This document shows, in pieces, positions 52,610 through 56,120 of a DNA stretch of 56,120 nucleotides. The stretch comes from Burkholderiaceae bacterium (lineage in GTDB: Bacteria; Pseudomonadota; Gammaproteobacteria; Burkholderiales; Burkholderiaceae_E), in assembly GCA_900299025.1 (NCBI GenBank), contig OMIE01000092.1:1-56120 (forward strand). The letters run 5' to 3'. Numbering within the stretch: the stretch's first letter is position 1; each line of letters opens with the position of its first letter. Both the position numbers and the translations under genes were made by a program. The notes beneath the pieces were generated by a model. The model did no database searches, was not told where the DNA came from, and saw only the letters and a list, made by a program, of their open reading frames with translations.

Positions 52610-53332
52610 ATGCAAAAACCAGCCAGTCTTCGAGCCAGAGCACAGCGTCGTGACTCCCCCGCGGCGAAAACAGGTGCTCGAAACGTAGCAAACCCTTTTG
52701 AGCGTTTTCGCCATATCGTGGTTGAAGGCCCGATTGGCGTTGGCAAAACCTCGCTAGCCAGTGCGCTTGCCTCACGCTTTGGGGCTCGTCTTCAGCTTGA
52801 AGCCCCTCAGGACAATCCCTTCTTGAGTCGTTTTTACCGGGACGGCGAGCGTTGGGCCTTAGCTACCCAACTGCACTTTTTGTTTCAACGCATCGACCAA
52901 CTTAACCATGACGAGCGCAAGTCAACAGGTCACGACTTCGTGGTGGGTGATTTCCTAATCGAAAAAGATCATTTGTTCGCTCAACTGACCCTGGACGATG
53001 ATGAACTTGCGCTCTACGAGCGCATCGTTGCAGCGCAAAGCTTGAGCATTCCAAAGCCCGACCTGGTGATCTACCTCCAGGCAAACGCGCAACATTTGCT
53101 TGACCGAGTCAGCCGACGCGGCATCAGCATGGAAAAGGGGATAAGCGCTGATTACCTGAGCGCGCTGTCCGATCGATACACGCGCTTTTTCCACCACTAC
53201 GATAGTTCGCCGCTCATTATCGTTAATACCGACCACTGGAACCCGGTTGATCGATCCGACGATTTCGAGCTGTTGATCGAGCAAATGGTTGGCATGCGAG
53301 GCAGACGTGCCTTCTTCAGCCTTGCCGACTGA
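52610..53332 (+). CDS. Deoxynucleoside kinase (dGK/dAK-like)
   Basis: A 240-residue kinase. A basic N-terminal ~35 residues precedes the P-loop HIVVEGPIGVGKTSLASALA. Then come EAPQDNPFLSRFYRDGERWA, QLHFLFQRIDQ and the LID-type YLQANAQHLLDRVSRRG with the YLSALSDRYTRFFHHY end, which match the deoxyadenosine/deoxyguanosine kinase family. It salvages deoxynucleosides. Burkholderiales usually have panB next, whereas here the ChrA pair follows, overlapping by 44 bases if the TTG start is used. Confidence 0.9.
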   Translation: MQKPASLRARAQRRDSPAAKTGARNVANPFERFRHIVVEGPIGVGKTSLASALASRFGARLQLEAPQDNPFLSRFYRDGERWALATQLHFLFQRIDQLNHDERKSTGHDFVVGDFLIEKDHLFAQLTLDDDELALYERIVAAQSLSIPKPDLVIYLQANAQHLLDRVSRRGISMEKGISADYLSALSDRYTRFFHHYDSSPLIIVNTDHWNPVDRSDDFELLIEQMVGMRGRRAFFSLAD

Positions 53333-53885
53333 AGCTCGCGCAGGGCCGGGTTCACCTGCTCAGCTTTTTTGGGTGTTTTCACAATTGGCACTTGCCGGAT
53401 TCGGCGGTGTTTTGCCGATTGCAGAGGACCGATTAGTGCGCAAGGAAGGCTGGGTCAGTGCCCAGGATTTCCTCGAGACATTAGCACTTGCTCAAGTCCT
53501 GCCTGGACCGAATATTTGCAACATGGCCATCATGCTCGGCGACCGATTTCATGGCACCCGTGGTGCCTTGGCTGCGCTTGCTGGCTTGTTACTGCCACCC
53601 TTATTGCCAGTCATGTTGCTTGCCTTTTTGTATAGCACATGGGCCGACTCCGCAGTCGTCACTGGTGCGCTGCGGGCTATGGCCATGGCCGCGGCGGGAT
53701 TAATTCTGGCCATGACCTTGCGGCTATCCAAGGCCCTGAAGCACCCAAAAAGTGATGGGCTGATTGCCTGTTTGATGCTGGCTGCTCTGCTCTTGCTTCG
53801 CCTCCCTATGCTCTATGCACTCGGCCTGGTTGGAACAATTTCACTGGGCCTTGCCTGGCGTCGTCAATCAAAGCGCAAAGGCTAA
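53289..53885 (+). CDS. Chromate transporter ChrA, N-terminal half protein
   Basis: A 198-residue CHR-family half protein with about five hydrophobic segments. FSQLALAGFGGVLPIAEDRLV and FLETLALAQVLPGPNICNMA are the CHR-domain signature (usual form SFGGP and QALPGPN). Short-chain CHR proteins work as antiparallel pairs, and the partner gene starts three bases after its stop. The family exports chromate or related oxyanions; physiological role in freshwater bacteria is often uncertain. The start could be TTG 53289, GTG 53307 or TTG 53322. Confidence 0.85.
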   Translation: MACEADVPSSALPTEARAGPGSPAQLFWVFSQLALAGFGGVLPIAEDRLVRKEGWVSAQDFLETLALAQVLPGPNICNMAIMLGDRFHGTRGALAALAGLLLPPLLPVMLLAFLYSTWADSAVVTGALRAMAMAAAGLILAMTLRLSKALKHPKSDGLIACLMLAALLLLRLPMLYALGLVGTISLGLAWRRQSKRKG

Positions 53886-53888
53886 GCC

Positions 53889-54470
53889 ATGAGTGCGACC
53901 CTGCAGTTTTCGCTTGAAGCCCTAAGCCAGACCGACTGGGGTTTACTGCTCGATTTACTTGCCCATTTCGCAGGGCTTTCGGTGATGTCCGTGGGGGGCT
54001 TTATCTCAGTGGTTCCAGAGATGCAGCGCTACTTGGTGGTTGAACAAGGTCTTATCAACCAAAGCCAACTTGCCGCTTCGATCGCCATCGGCCAGGCAGC
54101 TCCTGGGCCAAACGTGCAATTGGTTGCCGTCATCGGCTGGCAAATTGCGGGGCCACTTGGCGCTGCAATCACCCTGCTCGGGGCTGTCGCTCCTTCGGCC
54201 ACGATTGCGCTATGGGCAAACCGCATTGGGATGCGCCACAACCAATCAGCTTTCATCGAAACCTTACGTGCGGGGCTTGCGCCATTAACCGTTGGTTTGA
54301 TGGGATCAGCCGGATGGGTCGTTGGATCAACGGAGGCGGCACACTGGCCCTTACTGCTGGTGGTACCGCTTGCCTTTTTCCTATCGTGGCGCAAAACGCT
54401 CAGCCCACTGGTTATTGTTCTTTGCGCAGGCGGCTACGGTGCTTTGGCAGGATGGCAGGGTTGGCTTTAA
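53889..54470 (+). CDS. Chromate transporter ChrA, C-terminal half protein
   Basis: A 193-residue partner of the preceding CHR half. LSVMSVGGFISVVPEMQRYLV and AASIAIGQAAPGPNVQLVAVIGWQ are the second CHR signature, and six hydrophobic segments follow. Separate adjacent genes for the two halves form the two-subunit SCHR type. It converges on the BLUF gene across 93 bp that can fold extensively. Confidence 0.85.
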   Translation: MSATLQFSLEALSQTDWGLLLDLLAHFAGLSVMSVGGFISVVPEMQRYLVVEQGLINQSQLAASIAIGQAAPGPNVQLVAVIGWQIAGPLGAAITLLGAVAPSATIALWANRIGMRHNQSAFIETLRAGLAPLTVGLMGSAGWVVGSTEAAHWPLLLVVPLAFFLSWRKTLSPLVIVLCAGGYGALAGWQGWL

Positions 54471-54496
54471 CCGAGCCTTTTTATCTTAGCCGCTAG

Positions 54497-54554
54497 CCGC
54501 TTTGCGCTAGTCGCGTGTGTTTCACGAGAGGGCGAGCCCGTCATCGCAAAGCGG
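54497..54554. other. Foldable convergent intergenic element
   Basis: CCGCTTTGCG (54497-54506) is perfectly complementary to CGCAAAGCGG (54545-54554). The 38 bases enclosed contain two small hairpins, CGTG-N5-CACG and GGG-CGAG-CCC. The whole could form a three-way junction in either strand. There is no T-tract directly after it, so it is not a normal intrinsic terminator, but it may protect the 3' ends of the ChrA or BLUF transcripts. Confidence 0.4.
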
Positions 54555-54563
54555 GATAAAACC

Positions 54564-55010
54564 TCAGCGCAAAGTGCGCGCGAAGGGGCCACCGCCCAAG
54601 GCGGTGAACTCAGCCAGGATCGCCGGCGCACGCTGAGGTTGCTCGTGTAATTGGTCCAACACATCGTTGGGCGCTTGAACCAGCCCGTCAATGGCACTTC
54701 CCCAATAACCTTCGCGGAAAGCGAGTTGCATATGCCAGTCACGAAATAGGCGAATCGGGATTTGTTGCTCACTCAGGATCTCGATATCGCCATGCCGCGG
54801 ATCCTGGCGAATGGCCTGCCAAAGCTTACCCATGCTTGGATCGGGGCCCTCAATCCATTGGTAAAACAAGCCACGGTCATAAACCAACAATCCTGTGATC
54901 ATCTCAGCCTGGTTACGACCTCTGGCTTGGCCGAGCAAATACAAAAGCTCGAGTTCCGTCAAAGGAATCGTGGCCTTGCTGCGATAGACCAGCGTGGAAA
55001 GCGGCGTCAA
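54564..55010 (-). CDS. BLUF-domain blue-light photoreceptor
   Basis: A 148-residue protein, nearly all one BLUF domain binding FAD. Tyr9, Asn33, Gln51, Trp92 and Met94 sit at exactly the spacings of AppA Tyr21, Asn45, Gln63, Trp104 and Met106, so the photocycle set is complete. Flanking blocks LVYRSKAT, MITGLLVYDRGLFYQWIEGP, DPRHGDIEIL and RLFRDWHMQLAF are the family pattern. Residues ~100-148 are the short capping helices; no EAL, GGDEF or SCHIC output domain is fused, so it signals by protein contact. The start codon is TTG with TAAGG ten bases upstream; no ATG is in frame. A TGT-N12-ACA palindrome lies 120 bp upstream. Confidence 0.93.
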   Translation of the reverse strand: MTPLSTLVYRSKATIPLTELELLYLLGQARGRNQAEMITGLLVYDRGLFYQWIEGPDPSMGKLWQAIRQDPRHGDIEILSEQQIPIRLFRDWHMQLAFREGYWGSAIDGLVQAPNDVLDQLHEQPQRAPAILAEFTALGGGPFARTLR

Positions 55011-55129
55011 AGTGCGTGCCTTACAAAGTCTCCTCGATGGACCCGAGGCTTGGTCAGCGGCTCATGAATCCCACCGCAGCGCTCATTATGGACCTTTCAC
55101 GCGGGTTGCATAGCCCTAAAGCCCCAATA

Positions 55130-55149
55130 TTGTCAATTTATTTTGACAA
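55130..55149. promoter_or_regulatory. Perfect TTGTCAA-N6-TTGACAA palindrome upstream of the BLUF gene
   Basis: Arms TTGTCAA (55130-55136) and TTGACAA (55143-55149) are perfect inverted repeats of 7 bp around TTTATT. The site contains TGT-N12-ACA, the PpsR/CrtJ consensus, and its left arm reads TTGACA on the minus strand, a perfect -35 for the BLUF gene (a weak -10 TATGCA would be 18 bp on). It is 16 of 18 bases identical to the palindrome at 2270-2287. It starts directly beside the stop codon of the alpha/beta hydrolase gene. Confidence 0.65.
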
Positions 55150-55926
55150 CTACGTGAGGCAATGTCGGCTGACAAATCCTTGTAATAATTGATTGAAGGC
55201 CTCTGGCGATTCGATTTGAGGAAAATGTCCTTCACCAGGCATCACACAAATGTCTGCTAAGGGTACGTGTTCAGCAATCGTATCTAGATACGGCATTGTT
55301 TCGCCTAGTTTGAGGGCATGGCGACCGCTCGCATCGGTACGGGTGGTTTGGATGACCGATAAGGGAATCGCAAAGCGCTGAACCTGTTTGAGTGCACTTT
55401 CAAACACGGCGGCGTCCCAGCCCATCATGTTGGCGCGCAAAGCCCGCGCGTCTTCGGCACGCATACGTGTCGATCGCTCAAGAATGGCCCGACGCTGACC
55501 GGCTGACATCCGGTCGGTAAACATTGCCTCAAAAAATTCACGCAAAAATTGCTTGAATCCGTCCATTCGCATCATCTCAAGCGCCTTCACCTGGGCCTCT
55601 TGTCGCGGGCCAAGCGGCGCATTTCTTGATCCGTCGACCAGCATTAAGGCAGCGACCGCAGAGGGTCGATGACTCGCAGCTTCAAGAATCACCCGACAGC
55701 CCATTGAGTGTCCAACCAAGGCAACTCGTTCGAGACCGAGCGCATCAAGTTGCTGCCACATCGACTCGGCAAGCGCCTCGAGCGACCAGCGTTCATCGGC
55801 TGGGGTATTGCCATGACCCGGCAGATCAAGAGCGAGCACCGGACATTGACGCCCGAAAAAACTCAATTGAGCGGCCCAGTCACTGCCGTCGCAGGTAAAG
55901 CCGTGTATAAAAACAAGGGTAGTCAT
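55150..55926 (-). CDS. Alpha/beta hydrolase
   Basis: A 258-residue Ser hydrolase. Oxyanion loop FIHGFTCDGSDWAAQ, LALDLPGHGNTPADE, nucleophile Ser in LVGHSMGCRV, acid Asp in the later part and His in MPGEGHFPQIESPE complete the triad. It resembles the broad esterase/lactonase group of the BioH/MhpC type; the substrate is unknown. It lies between the tRNA-Leu gene upstream and the BLUF promoter downstream. A GTGGCT/AGCCAC hairpin (55939-55953) lies between the tRNA and its start. Confidence 0.85.
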   Translation of the reverse strand: MTTLVFIHGFTCDGSDWAAQLSFFGRQCPVLALDLPGHGNTPADERWSLEALAESMWQQLDALGLERVALVGHSMGCRVILEAASHRPSAVAALMLVDGSRNAPLGPRQEAQVKALEMMRMDGFKQFLREFFEAMFTDRMSAGQRRAILERSTRMRAEDARALRANMMGWDAAVFESALKQVQRFAIPLSVIQTTRTDASGRHALKLGETMPYLDTIAEHVPLADICVMPGEGHFPQIESPEAFNQLLQGFVSRHCLT

Positions 55927-55964
55927 TCGCTTGCCTTAGTGGCTGCTAGCCACGATTTGACGTT

Positions 55965-56051
55965 TGGTGCCGGGGGCGGGAATCGAACCCGCACGCCCTC
56001 ACGGGCACTGGATTTTGAGTCCAGCGCGTCTACCAGTTCCACCACCCCGGC
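55965..56051 (-). tRNA. tRNA-Leu (anticodon CAA)
   Basis: An 87-nt tRNA on the minus strand including an encoded CCA (55967-55965). Acceptor stem GCCGGGG/CCCCGGC with discriminator A, anticodon loop CTCAAAA between CTGGA and TCCAG arms with anticodon CAA (56017-56015), a long variable arm (TGCCCGTGAGGGCGT) as in class II tRNAs, and a GGTTCGATT T-loop. It reads UUG leucine codons. Its 5' flank reaches the right edge of the window. Confidence 0.96.
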
Positions 56052-56120
56052 ACGAGGCAGAACCAAATTATGGCACAAGCGCAAGCCTAAGATTGCGCGA
56101 CGGTGAACTCATCGTCTACC

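Noticed and set aside
55965-56051. tRNA-Leu as an island attachment site
   Set aside because: No integrase or repeated tRNA 3' segment is seen in the window; the window ends just beyond the tRNA, so it cannot be tested further.
1-56120. CRISPR array, riboswitch, insertion sequence or toxin-antitoxin pair
   Set aside because: No regular repeat-spacer pattern, no recognised aptamer core (including a cobalamin riboswitch before the B12-related genes), no transposase and no typical small gene pair was found on either strand.

Overview
The window reads as a chromosomal segment of a betaproteobacterium of the order Burkholderiales, of moderate GC. Three conserved blocks support this: tsaD next to rpsU-yqeY-dnaG-rpoD; queG/tsaE-amiC-mutL-miaA-purM; and hda-HAD phosphatase-pcnB-folK-deoxynucleoside kinase. 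A Bug/TctC-type solute-binding protein is also typical of the group. There is no transposase, integrase of mobile type, prophage, rRNA or CRISPR array. The first ~190 bases are GC-richer, read best on the opposite strand and may be a chimeric contig end.

Layout. 1-451: contig end and the tail of a PhoX-type phosphatase, translationally coupled to a subtilisin-like lipoprotein with a P-domain (451-2154). 2155-4163: an intergenic control region with a candidate small RNA on the minus strand and divergent promoters, followed by two tandem cobalamin-binding (SCHIC/AerR/PpaA-like) proteins. 4233-10448: DUF2889 protein, CysB-like regulator, dsbB, a CoxE-like VWA protein, PPK2, a haloacetate-dehalogenase-like hydrolase and aspartate dehydrogenase. 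10624-20000: a catabolic/transport island (two quinone-oxidoreductase-like MDRs, Bug protein, EmrAB-type efflux pair, FAA hydrolase, SDR, amidase). 19997-29432: glycine-zipper protein, a LolD/FtsX-like ABC pair with a DUF3299 protein, a LEA-like protein, metallophosphoesterase, CBS-DUF294 protein, Uup ABC-F ATPase and a Gfo/Idh oxidoreductase. 29442-41547: rpoD with a very long Lys/Ala/Gln-rich N-terminus, dnaG, yqeY, rpsU, a BaiN-like flavoprotein, tsaD, ROK kinase, plsY, ybaK, a XerD-type recombinase and an AEC transporter. 41544-53332: tRNA modification, cell wall, mismatch repair, purine, replication-control and folate genes. 53289-56051: a split ChrA transporter, a BLUF blue-light receptor, an alpha/beta hydrolase and tRNA-Leu(CAA).

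Most interesting system. The BLUF gene near the right end and the two cobalamin-binding genes near the left end, about 52 kb apart, have nearly the same 18-bp palindrome in their upstream regions (TGTCAA-N6-TTGACA, 16 of 18 bases identical, fitting the PpsR/CrtJ pattern TGT-N12-ACA). The BLUF protein has the AppA photocycle residues at identical spacing. AppA of Rhodobacter sphaeroides is a BLUF domain fused to a SCHIC domain, so this looks like a split AppA-type light/redox module, with the parts encoded separately but apparently tied together by a common operator. Beside the left copy a perfect TTGACA -35 on the minus strand leads to a ~77-nt structured transcript ending in a strong intrinsic terminator, a candidate small RNA in the same regulon.

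All calls are from reading the sequence; no database search was possible.
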